64,000 nucleotides of DNA, from assembly GCF_007830495.1 (NCBI RefSeq), contig NZ_VLKW01000010.1, positions 62,001-126,000 of the forward strand, in the 5' to 3' direction. The position numbers were made by a program, and so were the translations under genes. Shown here in pieces: positions 46,282-58,900 of the stretch. The DNA is from Pseudoduganella flava. GTDB taxonomy: Bacteria; Pseudomonadota; Gammaproteobacteria; Burkholderiales; Burkholderiaceae_D. The stretch's first letter is position 1. Every line of letters starts with the position of its first letter. The notes below the pieces were generated by a model, which saw only the letters and a program-made list of their open reading frames with translations, had not been told where the DNA came from and searched no databases.

Positions 46282-49200
46282 TCAGGATTCCAGGACCACC
46301 GGCCGGGGTGCGCCGCGGCGGCGGTTGCCGGCCTTGCCGCGCTTCGTGGCGGGCGGCCGTTCGGTGCCATCCACGGCGTCATCCACGGCGTCATCCACGG
46401 CGTCATCAGCCGCAGGCGTTTCCACCGCCGCGATCACGGCGGCCACCGCGGCGGCATGGCCGGCCGTGATCACCGCGTAGTGGTTCGCGCTCACGTCGTG
46501 CGCCGTCAAGGGCGCCACGAGATAGCGGTTCCAGCCGTAATCGGCCGGCGCATCCGGGTACGCGTCCAGCGCGCGGATCAGGTGCACGTCAACGGCGCGC
46601 GGCAGCGGCGCCAGCGCATATGCCCGGGCCAGCCGCTCGCTGGTCGTCGCGATGCGGTAGCTCGTCAGGAAGTACTGGCGATCCAGCACGACGCCGTGCT
46701 CCATCATCAGCCGGTACAGGTATTCGCCCCGCTCGTCCGGCGCGACGGCTTCCAGCCGGGCCATGTCCACGTCGAAGCGCGCGCCCAGCGTGGCCATCAC
46801 GTGGCTGAACACGTCCACGACGAGATCGAGCTCGGTGGCCGTGCGCTGCTCCGGGCACAGGCTGTCGAGCAGGTACAGTGCCGCCACCTCCTCGCCTGCC
46901 TCCATCAGGCTGCGCGCCATCGCGAACGCGACGACGCCGCCGTTCGAATAGCCGAACAGCCGGTACGGCCCGTAAGGCTGAATGCGGCGTACAGCTGCGA
47001 GGTTGGCCGCCACCACGTCCCCCATGCTGGCCGGCAGCGCGCACTGGCCATCCAGCCCCTGCGCATCCAGGCCATACAGCGGCCGGCCGGTGCCCAGCGC
47101 TTCGCACAGGGGTTTCAGCGACAGCGTGCTGCCGTCCGCCCCCGGCACGAGGAACAGCGGCGTGCCGGCGCCGTGCGGCTGCATCGGTGCGAGGATGTCC
47201 GGTACCGCGGCGTGCGTGGGCAGCTCGGCGCCCGCGATCGTGTCCAGCAGCGCCGCGACCTCGTCGGGGAACGCCTGCGCCAGGTGGGCGGCCAGCGCGG
47301 CGGCGTGCGGGTGCTGGAACACGACGGTCGGCGCCAGGTTCACGTCGAGCAGCCGGTTGACGCGGGCGACCAGCTCGGCGATCGCGATCGAGCGCAACCC
47401 CAGCGCGGCAAACGTGGCTTCGGGATCGACGTCGGCGACAGCGCAGTCCAGCAGCTGGGCGGTGCGCTCACGCAGGAAGCGCTCCAGCAGCGCGGCCGGT
47501 TCGCGCGGCGTATCGGCCGCCACGGCGAATTCCGGCAGCGACAGCGCCGCCGGCAGGTGCACCTCCGGCACGAGGGACGCCTGGGCTGCCGCACCGGGCT
47601 CCTGCAGCGCATACCAGTGCCGCTCGCGGGCGAACGGATAGCCGGGCAGCGAGATCCGTCGCGCCGGCAAGCCACTCCAGGCCAGCTGCCAAGGCATCGC
47701 AACGCCGTGCACCCACAGCAGTGCCACCTGCTGCCACTGGCCTTCGGCGCGCGCCAGCTCCAGTTGGGCGCGCGCCATCCGTTCCGTCACCAGGCTGGCC
47801 AGCGGCACGTGGCCCACGTGGCCGAGCGTATGGCAGAAGATGCCGTGCGACTCCAGCTTGCCGGCATTGTCGAGGCCCCGCTCGCGCAGCAGCGCGAGCT
47901 TGCCGCGCAATTCGTCCAGCGACGCGGCGACGATGGCCAGCCGCGCCGGCAGCGCCGCCCGGCCCACCTGAGACGTGTGGGCGACGTCGGCGAAGCACAC
48001 TTCCGGACCTGCCTGCTCCAGCCAGGCCGCGAAGACGCCGGCGTAATCGGCCAGCCGGGCACCATCCTGGGCGGACAGCACGAACAGTTGCGGACCGCCC
48101 GCCACGCCGGCAGCGGGGCTGCGGGCCACGAATTCCTCCAGCGCGATGTGGACGTTGACGCCGCTGTCGGCAAACGAGCTGACGCCCGCGCACACCGGCG
48201 CGCCCGCGTCATCGCGCATGTCGTCCAGCGCGATCGGCGCGTCGGCGAAGTACAGCGGGTGCGATGGATTGCCCAGGTCGATGAAGCTGCTGGGCGTGCG
48301 CCGCGTGATCGTGGCGGGGAACCTCTTGTGGTGGAGCGCGAGCGCCACCTTGATGACGGCGGCGATGCCGTTGGCGGGTTCCAGGTGGCCGATATTGCCC
48401 TTCAGGCTGCCCAGCGCGCAGTGCTTGCCGCCGCCGCTGCCGCCCAGCGCCGCGCGGATGCCTTCGAACTCGAACGAATCGGCCCACTTCTTCGCATAGC
48501 CGTTCAACTCGATGTAACGCACCGCGTCGCGCGCCACGCCCGCCTTGTCCCAGCAGCGCGCGATCACGTCGGCGATCGCCTCGTGCTTCACTTCGGACAG
48601 CGAGCCGGCTGCGCCGCGGTTGTTCTGGTGGCTGGCCTTGATGACAGCGTAGACCCGGTCGCCATCGGCCAGCGCCGTATCCAGGCGCTTCAGTACGATG
48701 GCGGCGACACCCTCGCCGCGCGTGAATCCATTGGCCGCGTCGTCGAACACGCCGCAGCTGCCGTCCGGCGACAGCAGGCCATACTGGGTGGAGGCCACGT
48801 AGTCGTCCGCGGCCAGGTGCAGGCAGGCCGCGCCGGCGATCGCCACATCGCTCTCCCCCTGCGCCAGCGACAGGCAGGCGCGGTTGATCGCCACCGCCGA
48901 CGACGCGCAGTTCACGTTTACCGATTCGCTGGGGCCGCGCAGGTCGAACAGGAACGACAGCCGGTTGGCCAGGTAGTACGTCGGGCTGGCCGAGCTGCAG
49001 ACGAGACCCGGCAAGCGCTCCTGGTTGCGGCGCAGCGCCTGCTCGTAGCCAGAGTATTCGTAGCCGACGAACACGCCCGTGTTCGTGCCGGCCAGCGTGC
49101 CCGGATCGATCGCCGCATCCTGCAGCGCCCGATACACCTCCTGCATCAGCAGGCGCTCCTGCGGGTCGACCAGCGCCGCTTCCTGCGGTGCGATGCCGAA

Positions 49201-49902
49201 GAATGCCGCATCGAAGCGGTCCACGTCGTCGACCAGCGCGCCCCAGCGCGACACCGTCTTGCCCGGCTCGGCCACCGGCGCGTAGCACGACTCCCAGTCC
49301 CAGCGCTCCTTTGGAATTTCGCGGATGCTGGCGTGGCCGGCCATCAGGTTGCGCCAGAACGTGGCGGCATCGGGTGCGTCCGGGAAGCGGCAGGCGATGC
49401 CGACGATGGCGATGTCGGTCGATGCGGGGCGCTCCGCTGGTGCGGGCGGCGCCGCGAACAGGCTGCTCGCGTCGACCTTCGCCAATACACGCTCCAGGTT
49501 GTTCGACACCAGTTCGTCGACGATCTGGTCGACCGACTCCCAGCGCCTGCCGGTAAGGTCGACGCCGTAGCGGCTGCGCACCGTGCCGAGCAAGGTGTCC
49601 AGCCGGCCGAACTGCGCCGGCGGCACCCCCGGCTTGGCCGGTGGCGTGGCGGGTGCGGTACCATGGCCCTCGATGAATGCCGCCAGTTCCCTGACGGAGT
49701 TCACCGTGAGGAACTGGGCCGGCGTGAATGCGATGCCGAAGTGACGCGACAGGTTCTCCATCAATTCCATCGCAATGATCGAATCGATGCCCAGCTCCGG
49801 AAATTCCGCATCGATGTCCAGCTTCGCCGCGCCGATGCGGATCGTGTCTCCCACGATCGCACGCACGGCGTCCAGCACGGTGTCGTTTGCTGCCACGGTC
49901 AT
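46282..49902 (-). CDS. trans-AT polyketide synthase PKS-B, terminal ACP-KS0-ACP-TE protein (1206 aa)
   Basis: Domains: ACP (Ser41, ELGIDSII); KS (about 155-600) with nucleophile Cys332 but Asn467 where HGTGT supplies the catalytic His (ELNGYAKKW), though NIGH is kept; ACP (Ser838, in GLRSI, with Arg for Asp); thioesterase (about 920-1155) with GYSNGG nucleophile Ser986 and a likely His1141 (ANHYAV). A His-lacking KS is expected to be KS0: it transfers but does not extend. The first ACP completes the KS-KR module at the end of PKS-A, whose stop lies one base upstream of this ATG; GGAGG is inside PKS-A. The TE releases the product by hydrolysis or macrocyclisation. The C-terminal 60 residues are a low-complexity acidic then basic tail. 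This is the chain-ending protein although it is encoded near the start of the operon. Confidence 0.93.
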   Translation of the reverse strand: MTVAANDTVLDAVRAIVGDTIRIGAAKLDIDAEFPELGIDSIIAMELMENLSRHFGIAFTPAQFLTVNSVRELAAFIEGHGTAPATPPAKPGVPPAQFGRLDTLLGTVRSRYGVDLTGRRWESVDQIVDELVSNNLERVLAKVDASSLFAAPPAPAERPASTDIAIVGIACRFPDAPDAATFWRNLMAGHASIREIPKERWDWESCYAPVAEPGKTVSRWGALVDDVDRFDAAFFGIAPQEAALVDPQERLLMQEVYRALQDAAIDPGTLAGTNTGVFVGYEYSGYEQALRRNQERLPGLVCSSASPTYYLANRLSFLFDLRGPSESVNVNCASSAVAINRACLSLAQGESDVAIAGAACLHLAADDYVASTQYGLLSPDGSCGVFDDAANGFTRGEGVAAIVLKRLDTALADGDRVYAVIKASHQNNRGAAGSLSEVKHEAIADVIARCWDKAGVARDAVRYIELNGYAKKWADSFEFEGIRAALGGSGGGKHCALGSLKGNIGHLEPANGIAAVIKVALALHHKRFPATITRRTPSSFIDLGNPSHPLYFADAPIALDDMRDDAGAPVCAGVSSFADSGVNVHIALEEFVARSPAAGVAGGPQLFVLSAQDGARLADYAGVFAAWLEQAGPEVCFADVAHTSQVGRAALPARLAIVAASLDELRGKLALLRERGLDNAGKLESHGIFCHTLGHVGHVPLASLVTERMARAQLELARAEGQWQQVALLWVHGVAMPWQLAWSGLPARRISLPGYPFARERHWYALQEPGAAAQASLVPEVHLPAALSLPEFAVAADTPREPAALLERFLRERTAQLLDCAVADVDPEATFAALGLRSIAIAELVARVNRLLDVNLAPTVVFQHPHAAALAAHLAQAFPDEVAALLDTIAGAELPTHAAVPDILAPMQPHGAGTPLFLVPGADGSTLSLKPLCEALGTGRPLYGLDAQGLDGQCALPASMGDVVAANLAAVRRIQPYGPYRLFGYSNGGVVAFAMARSLMEAGEEVAALYLLDSLCPEQRTATELDLVVDVFSHVMATLGARFDVDMARLEAVAPDERGEYLYRLMMEHGVVLDRQYFLTSYRIATTSERLARAYALAPLPRAVDVHLIRALDAYPDAPADYGWNRYLVAPLTAHDVSANHYAVITAGHAAAVAAVIAAVETPAADDAVDDAVDDAVDGTERPPATKRGKAGNRRRGAPRPVVLES
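46369..46404 (+). repeat. 12-bp tandem repeat, three perfect copies
   Basis: ATCCACGGCGTC is repeated three times head to tail inside the PKS-B gene. It encodes an Asp-Asp-Ala-Val repeat in the tail after the thioesterase. It is in frame and outside any catalytic region. Confidence 0.9.
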
Positions 49903-49903
49903 G

Positions 49904-52900
49904 TCATTCCTCCATCGCTTGCAGGTTCAGCAGGTCGGCCTTGATCAGCTGCCTGAGTTGGTCGAGTTGATGGCTGGCCAGCCGCAGCGGCGCGGCCGGG
50001 CTTACGGGCACTTGTGTCTGCGTCATTGCCGCCGGCGTACCGGCATACAGCCGTTCGAGCAGCGTGTGCACGCGCGCCGGCTGGCCCACGATGACGAGCG
50101 TTTGATCCTGCGGCGCCGCCAGCAGTTCCTCCCAGGTCGCCAGGCCGTCCTTCGTTCCCAGCGCCTCCAGGCCCGTGCGTTTCAGGTATTGCGCCGCCTG
50201 GGCCGGGTCGGCCATGCCCATGCCGCCCTCCTGCCACAGCGGCCAGTTGATCACCACCATCCGGCCCCGCGCGTCCTGGTGCAGGGCCCGGTGGCGCGCG
50301 TACGCCATCTGGAAGCGGTTCGCCACCGCGTAGTCGCAGGCGCCGAAGTCGCCCAGCAGCGCGGACGACGACGAGAAGCAGCAGATGAAATCGAGCGGCT
50401 CGCGGGCCAGTGCCGCATCGAGCGCCAGCGTGCCGGCCGTCTTCGGATCGAGCACCGCGGCGATGTCGGCCGGGGTCTTCTCATAGAACGGCTGGGCCGA
50501 TTCGACGCCGGCCGCATGGATCACGCCGGATAGCGGGAACGGCAGTTGCTCGGCCCATGCCACCACCGCGGATGCATTACCCAGGTCCAGCGCGCTGTAG
50601 TGGACCTCGACGGCGCCGGCGCGGCGCAGCGCCGCCAATTCGCCCTCGATGCGCGCATCCGCTGGGCGGCGGCCCACCAGCAGCAGCTGGGCGCGGTAGG
50701 CGGTGGCCAGGTGCTGCGCGACCTTCATGCCCAATGCGCCGGCGCCGCCCGTGATCAGGTAGGCGCCGCCCTGCTTCAGCGGCGGCGGCGCGTGCCGTTC
50801 CGTCAGCGGCCGGCAGGCCAGCACCTTGCGTGCCGTTCCGTCGTACCAGATCGCGCCGCTGCCGTGCACGGCATCGAGCAGCTGCGCCACCGTCTCGCCG
50901 TGGCTCGTGTACAGCAAGGCGATGCGCGTCCTGGCCAGGTGCAGCTTCAGCGAACGCTCGAAGCCGATCCACGCATGATCCCAGCAGGTGTCGACATCGG
51001 CCGGGTCGTAGGCGCCGACCAGCGTCACGTGCGCCACCGGCCGGCCGCAATCGCGGACGGCGGTGAACAGCTGGAACAGCGCATGGACGCCCGGCTCCCC
51101 GCGCCGCCGCGCCCACGCATGGACGATGCCGAGCGACTGGCCGGCTGCCAGCTGGACGCTGGCCAGTACCCGGCGCAGGCTGTCCACGTCGCCGACGGGG
51201 CAGCGGAACACCCGCTCGGACACCTGTTCATACGCATCCGCCGGGTACACGAACACCGCACCGGCCAGCTGGCCAGCGTCGTCGGCTGTCGCCAGCAGCC
51301 GGCGCTGCGTCTCGTCGGCAAACACGATCGTCTGCCGGTCGGCCGGCAGTGCGCGCACCGGGCCCGCCGGGCGCGGCTCCCAATATTCCTCGAACAGCAT
51401 GCGGCGCGCCGCTTCTTCGGCGGGCTGGCCGGGGCGGGCCGCCTGGGCCTGCACCTGCGCGGCGCGCGGCCGGGCTTCGACCCAGTAGCGCTCGCGGGCG
51501 AACGGATAGGTCGGCAGTGCCACGCGGCGGCAACCCTGCGTGCCGGCCAGTGCCGCCCAGTCCAGCTCCACCCCCTTGACCCACAGCTCCAGCAAGCGAT
51601 CCCACTTGTGCGCGGCGCCCAGCTGCTCGACGACGGAGGCGCGGATGTCATCGTCGCCGATCAGGCCCAGCTCGTCCTTGCCGCGGCCGGCCCGGCCGTG
51701 CAGCACGCCTGGCACGGCGCCGTCGGCCTGCACGAACGCATGCAGCTTGCTGCGCACTTCATCGAGCGACGCGGCCGTGAAGCCGAGCCGTTCGCTCATC
51801 GCGTCGCGGCCCGCCTGCAGCGTGTAGGCCAGGTCGGCCAGCGCCACGTCATGGCGCTCCAGCCAGGCCAGCAGGTTCGCCGCATGGTCGCGCAGCCGGT
51901 CAGCGTTCTTTGCGGACAGCACGATCGGCAGCGCGCCCTGTGGGTCATGCCCGGCGCGGGCCGGCGGCACGTACTCCTCCAGCACGATGTGGGCATTTGC
52001 GCCACCCCAGCCGAACGAGCTGACACCGGCGCGGCGCGGCAGCGTGGTGCCGTCGGCCCCGCGCGGCGCCTGCCACGGCACCGTCTTGTCGACGATGTAG
52101 AACGGGCTGCCCTGCAGGTCGATGTACGGATTGAGCTGGTCGAAGTGCAGCAGTGCGGGAATCTCGCGGTGCCGCATCGCCAGCAGCACCTTCAACAGGC
52201 TGGCGATGCCGGCCGCAGGCTCCAGGTGGCCGATATTCGTCTTCACGGAGCTCAGGCCGCAGTGCGGCGCCGCCGGGGCGGCGTTGCCGTGCTGGCGATA
52301 GAGGTCCGCGAATGCCTTCTTCAGCGCCTGGATCTCGATCGGGTCGCCCAGGCTCGTGCCGGTGCCGTGGCATTCGATGTAGCCGACGGTGGAAGGATCG
52401 ATGCCGGCCCGCTCGTACGCCTCCGTCAGCAGCTCGGCCTGCGCCTTCGGGTTCGGCGCCGTCAGGTTCGTCACGCGGCCGCCGTGGTTCTCGGCGCTGG
52501 CGCGGATCACCGCGTACACATGGTCGCCATCCGCCTCGGCACGGGCCAGCGGCTTGATGAACACGGCGCCGACGCCCTCGCCGCGCACATAGCCGTTGGC
52601 ATCCTTGTCGAACGTCTTGCACTTGCCGTCCGTGCTCAGCATGCCGGCCGCGCTCAGCGAAATGTGCGCGACAGGCGTCAGCATCACCTGCACGCCGCCG
52701 ACGAGCGCCATCTCGCAATTGCCCGCGTGGATGGATTCGATCGCACGGTGCAGCGCGATCAGGGAGCTGGAGCACGCCGTGTCGATCGGCGCGCTGGGGC
52801 CGCGCAGGTTCAGCAGATACGAAATCCGATTCGCCAGGATCGAGTGCGAATTGCCGGAGGCCGAATAGCCGTCCAGCGCGGACTGGTTCTCCGCCAGCAC

Positions 52901-55900
52901 GTCGATGTAGTCCTGCGACGACACGCCGACGAACAGCCCGGTGCGCGTGCCGGACAGCTCGGACACCTTGTGCCCCGCATCCTCGACGGCGCGCCACACG
53001 GCCTCGATGAACAGTCGCTGTTGCGGGTCCATCATCTCCGCTTCGCGCGGCGTGATGCCGAAGAACAGCGGGTCGAACTTGTCCACCTCGTCCATGAAGC
53101 CGCCCCAGCGCGAATACGATTTGTTCGGCTCCTTCTGCGGGTTGCCGTCGTGGTCTTCCCAGATCCAGCGGTCGCGCGGGATCTCGCTGACGAGGTCGCG
53201 GGCGTTCTTCAGGTTGTCCCAGAACGCTTCCAGGTCCGGCGAGCGGGGCATCGTGCCGGCGATGCCGACAATTGCGATCGGCATCGCGGCATAGCGGTCC
53301 GCCGGCGTGTCGGCGACGGTAGGCTGGATCGCCGCCGGCGGCTGCACGGGTGCCGCGGCAAAGCGGGATGTTGCGACGCCTGCTCCGGAATCCTGCACCG
53401 GTGCCGCGGCAGGTGCCACAGTTGCCGGTGCGCCGACCGCATGCACGCGCGCCACGGCGTCACCGTGTTCGGCCGCCAGCACGCCGGCGATCGCATTGAT
53501 CGACGGGTATTCGAAGAACAGTACGGGATTGATGTCGAGGCCGTAGCGGGCGTTGACGGCATTCGCGAAGGCGGCCAGGCCGACGGAGTCGAAGCCCAGT
53601 TCCAGCAGGATGCTGTCGTAGGACAGCTCGTCCGCGCTCAGCTTCAGCAAGTCCATTGCGATGGCGCCCAGCGCCTGCGTCACCTGGGGCACGAGGCTGC
53701 CGCCTGCCGCGGGGGTTGGCGCTTGCAGAGGGGCCGCGGCTTGCTGCTGCGGCTCTTCCGCTACCTCCTGCGTGGCCAGGCCCCAGGCATGCTCGATCTT
53801 CGCCCGTTCGCCTTCCAGCACGGCCACTTGCGGCAGGCCGGCGCCCAGCGCCTGCGTGAACGCCTGCACGCCGACCTGCGTTGCCAGCGGACGGATGCCG
53901 AGGGTGCGGCGGAAGAACAATTCCGTCTGCTCGTCGAGCTTCATGCCGCCGTCCGCCCACAGCGACCAGTTCAGGCTCACCGTCCGGCCGGAGCGCTGCC
54001 CAGCCGCGCGCAAAGCCTCGCGCCGTGCGGCGAAGCTGTCCATGTAGTGATTGGCGTACGCGTAGTCGCATTGGCCCGTGTTGCCGCCGAGGGCGGCCAG
54101 CGACGAGAACATCGCGAAGAAGTCGAGCGCATCGCCACGCGTTGCCGCATCGAGGTGGAAGGTGCCGGCCACCTTCGGCGCCAGCACGGCCTGCATCTGC
54201 TCGCGCGTCTTCTTGCGCAGCAGCGAGTCGCGCAGCACGCCGGCGGCGTGGACGATGCCGTCGATGCGGCCGAAGCGTGCCCGTGCCTCGGCCAGCACGC
54301 GCTGCACGTCGTCCGCCTGGGCGACGTCGGCCGCCACGTACAGCACCTCGGCGCCGAGGGCACACAGCGCGTCCAGGCGGCGCTGCAGTGCTTCGTCGAG
54401 CTGCGACCGGCCCGTCAGCACGAGCCGCGCGCGGTACCGCCGCGCCAGCATGTCGGCGAAGATCAGGCCCAGGCCGCCGGCGCCGCCCGTGATCAGGTAG
54501 ACGCCCTCTTCCTTCAGCAGATCGCTCGCCGCGGCCAGTTCGGTGGACGCGACGCGGCGCAACGTGCGCACCGTGCGGATACCGTCGCGCACGCGCACGG
54601 TGGCGTCCTGCTGCGCATCCGCGTGCAGTTCCGCCAGCACGAGGTCGGCCAATGCGTCGGGCGCCTCACGGTCGGCCTGCAGCACCTTGCAGTCGAACTT
54701 CGGCTGCTCCAGCCGCAGGCTGCGGGCGAAGCCGTTGAACGCCTCGTCCTGCGGCTCGGTGCCGGCCACGTACAGCAGCTGCACGCGGCCGGTAGGCTTG
54801 TGCTTCAGGAGCGCCTGGCAGAAGGCCATCACGGCGTATACGCCCAGTTCCAGCGCACGTTGCAGCGCCGCCGCGTCGGCCGCCTCGCCCTGGTCGCCCC
54901 ACGCGAAGCAGATCTTCGCCGGCAGGCCACCCTGGGTGCGCAGCATCGCGATCAGCCGCGCGTAGTGGGCCGGATCGGCCGGATCGATCGTCACGCGCTT
55001 GCCGTCCGCCGCATACGTGGAACCCGGCATTACCAGGGTCGCGTCGATGCCGCGCGCCGTGCAGGCCTGCCACAGCGCGTCGTCCCGGTCGAACAGCAGC
55101 AGCGTCGCCACGTCGGTCTGGCGTTCGGGCAGCGGCGCGGCTTGCCAGTCGTGCGCGTAATACAAGGTCTCGCAGTCGTCCGGGACAGCCTGGCCATGCA
55201 CGCCCGCCAACGGCACGCCGACGGCCTCGCGGATCCGTGCCAGCACCTTGCCGGTGGCGTCGACGATCGCGACGTCTTCGCGCGACACGCCGCCGGCGCG
55301 CTGATTGCCCGCCTTCGTCACATAGCTGTAGCAGGTACGGGGCAGCGGGTGGAGGATCTCCACCTCGCCGATCGAATACGGCACCTTCATCTCGCCGTTC
55401 GGCTCGCGCAGCTGGGCCATCACGCCGGCCTGCATGGCCGCGTCAAGGAGGCACGGGTGGAGCACGAACTGGTCGAAATCGGCTCCGCGCGCTTCCGGCA
55501 GCACGAGTTCGCCCAGCACCTCGGTATCGCCCCGGCGCACCTCGCGCAGCACCTGGAAGCTTGGACCGTACTGCATGCCGAGCGATCCGAACAACGGATA
55601 CGCTTCGCTGGCCGCGATGGTGCCGGTGCAGCGCGCGCGGATCGCGGCCAGGTCGATGTACTCGTCCGGGCGCGGTTCCGTTGGACCGGCGTAGCGCAGC
55701 TTGCCCTGCGCGTGCAGCCGGCGCGCCCCGTCTTCCGTCGTGCTGAACACTTCGAACAGCACGGCATCCGGCGCGGGCTTCAATTCCACCCAGGCCTCCG
55801 TGGGAACGCCGTCGCGCACCGCCAGCGGGCTGACCCACGTGACGTTACGGACGGATGCCACCGGCCGGCCAGCCGCCAGCTCACCCGCCTTGCGGGCCAG

Positions 55901-58900
55901 GTCCAGGTAGGCGGTGCCGGGCAGCGTGGGCACGCCGGAGACGACGTGGTCGTGCAGGAAGAACTCGTCGGCGCGGAAGGTCTTGCGGAACAGCTGCTGC
56001 TGGAACGTCGATTCGTTGCTGTCGATGAGCGGGTGCAGCACGGCCTGACTGGCGGTGGTTGCCGCTGCGATGGCCCGCCCCGTGCCGATCCAGTGGCGCT
56101 TGTCGGCAAACGGATACGTGGGCAGCGACGTGCGCCGCCCCACGCCGCGGTCGAAGCCGCGGCAGTCGGGCAGCAGCCCGCCCGCCCACAGGCCCGCGAG
56201 CTTGTGCGGATCGCCGCCTTGCACCAGCAGCGCGACAAACTGCGCCTGCTCCGCGCCGCTCAACAGCTTCGCGATGCCGTCGGCCTGCTTCGCCTGGCCC
56301 GTCAGCACATTCGAATCGGTGCGGCCGTCGACATAGCGGCCCAGCAGGTCCACCAGTTCGTCCACGCTGGACGCAACGACGGCCAGCCGGTGCTCGAACG
56401 ACTTCCGGCCGCTTTGCAACGTGAACGCCACGTCGGCGAGGTCATGCCGGACGAAGTCGCGCTGCAGATGGGTGCGCAGGCGCTGCGCCATCTCACGCAG
56501 CTCGGCCTCGGTGCGGGCCGACAGCGGGAACACGCGCAGATCGCTCGGCGACGCCACGCCACCCGGAATGTCCCAGCTCTCCAGCACGACGTGGGCGTTG
56601 GCGCCGCCCGCGCCGAACGAGCTGACGCCGGCACGCAACGGCACGCGCACGCCGTCAACGTCGCGTTCCGGCCAGGGCGCCAGGCGCTGCTGGACGACGA
56701 ACGGCGAGGCGGAAAAATCGATGTAGGGATTGGCTTCTTTCGCGTGCAGCGACGGCACCAGTTGCCGGTACTTCATCTGCAGCAGCACCTTCGACACGCC
56801 GACGACCCCGGCGGCCGCCTCCAGGTGCCCGATGTTCGTCTTGACGGAGCCGATAGCACAACTGCCCGGCTGGGCATCGGCAAAGGCGTTGCGCAGGCCG
56901 GCGATCTCGATCGGGTCGCCCAGTTCCGTGCCGGTGCCGTGCGCCTCGACGTAGCCGATCGAGCGCGGATCGACGCCGCTCCGGGACAGCGCCTGGGCCA
57001 CCAGCTCGCCCTGTGCCTTCGGGTTCGGCACCGTATAGCCGCTGGTGCGTCCGCCGTGGTTGACGGACACCCCGCGGATCACGCCGTACACCTGGTCGCG
57101 GTCCGCGAGCGCCCGGTCCAGCGGCTTCAGGAACAGCGCGCCAGCTCCTTCGCCCGCCACGTAGCCGTTAGCGCCGGCGCCAAAGGTGCGGCACACGCCA
57201 TCGGGCGACAATGCGCCGCCCGCGTGGTTGATGTCGAACTTGTGCTGGTGCAGGTCGAGGTTGACGCCGCCGACGAGCGCACTGTCGCAATCGCCCGCCT
57301 GGATCGCCGCGCACGCCAGGTGCAAGGCCGTCAGGCTGGACGAACAGGCCGTGTCCACCGTCATGCTGGGCCCCGTGAGGTTCATCCAGAACGACACCCG
57401 GTTCGCGATACTCCACAGGAAGGAGTTCGGATTCACGTCATTGCCGGCCAGTTTTTCCTCGACGCCCACCATCTGGTACATCGCCCACACGGCGCCGACG
57501 AACACGCCGACGTTGCGCGGCGCACCGTCGCGCCCCAGCAGCTCCGGATAGTAGCCGGCATCCTCGAGCGCTTCCCACGCCACTTCGAGGAAGATCCGCT
57601 CCTGTGGATCGAGCACCTCCGCCTCGCGCGGCGAGATGTTGAAGAACAGCGAATCGAAGCGGTCGACGTCGTCGATGAAGCCGCCCCGATAGGCGCGCGA
57701 GCCCGGTTGGCGGCGCGCCAGCCGCTCGGCCGGCATGTCCGTGACGCAGTCGCGGCCCTGGCGCAGGTTGTCCCAGAACGCGTCGAGATCGCGCGCCTGC
57801 GGATAGCGGCCGGACATGCCGACGATCGCGATCGGCACCGCAGCGCGCTCATCCCGCGGCGGCTGCGCGGGCACAGGCTGCACAACCTGCTCGGCGACGA
57901 CGGCCGCCTTCTCCTCCCCTGCTTCGACCTGCGCGCCGGACGGCCGGTGGTAGCCCACCAGCCGGTACTCGGCATGCACGTCGATGCCGGCCGGCGCATC
58001 GGCGGCCGGCACGACTTCGGGGATGTCGCGCAGGTCGGCAAAGGCCGCGACGATGCGGCGCGCCAGCTCCTCCGCCTGCTCTCCCTTCATCCCGACGGGA
58101 ATCGCCAGCCGCACCAGCCCATTCAGCGCCGTACCCTTCTGCATGCCGACGCTGTGGGCACCGGCGCGGATGCCGGTGGCGACGAACAGCCATGCGACGA
58201 ATGCGGCCACCGGGTCGGCCAGGCCGGCGAATGCCGCGATGCGCTTCACGTCCACCAGCACGCAGTGCCCACCGGCCGGATGGACGACGGGCATGCCGGC
58301 ACCGGCGAGCGACGTCCAGACACTGCGCGTGGCCGCGATCCGGCGCCGTACCTGCGTTTCGATATGCGTGCGGTCGGCTAAGGCCAGCGCGGCCAGCTTG
58401 CGGTCGACGACATCGAGCCCGCCGCCTTCCCGTTCGATGACGGCGCGGCAGCGGCGCAGCAGCGCCTCGTCGTTGGATGCGATGATGCCGCCGCGGTCGA
58501 TGCAGAAGTCCTTCGCCAGGCTGCCGATGACGACATCCGCGCACGACAGCAGGTCGCGCGCGACGTCCCACAACGGGCGGCTCGCCTGCCCCGCCTCATG
58601 CTCGATCACGCATGCGGCGTTTTCCAGTACGCGGGTGACGTCCAGCACCAGCGCGATGCCGTGCCGGCCCAGCAGCTCTTTGACTTCATGTAGATGGGCC
58701 AGCGATACGCCCTGCCCGCCGGTACCGTTGTTGCCCAGGTCGATGCACACATACGCGATGGCGGCCGGGTCGCGTTCAACGCGTTGGCGCAGCGCGTCGA
58801 CATCGACGTTGCCCTTGAAGACGGTGGCGGCGTCCGTCTGGAATGCGCTGGGCTCGGGCAGTTCGCATGGCGTGAAGCCGTTGTCGATCTGGTGGTACAG

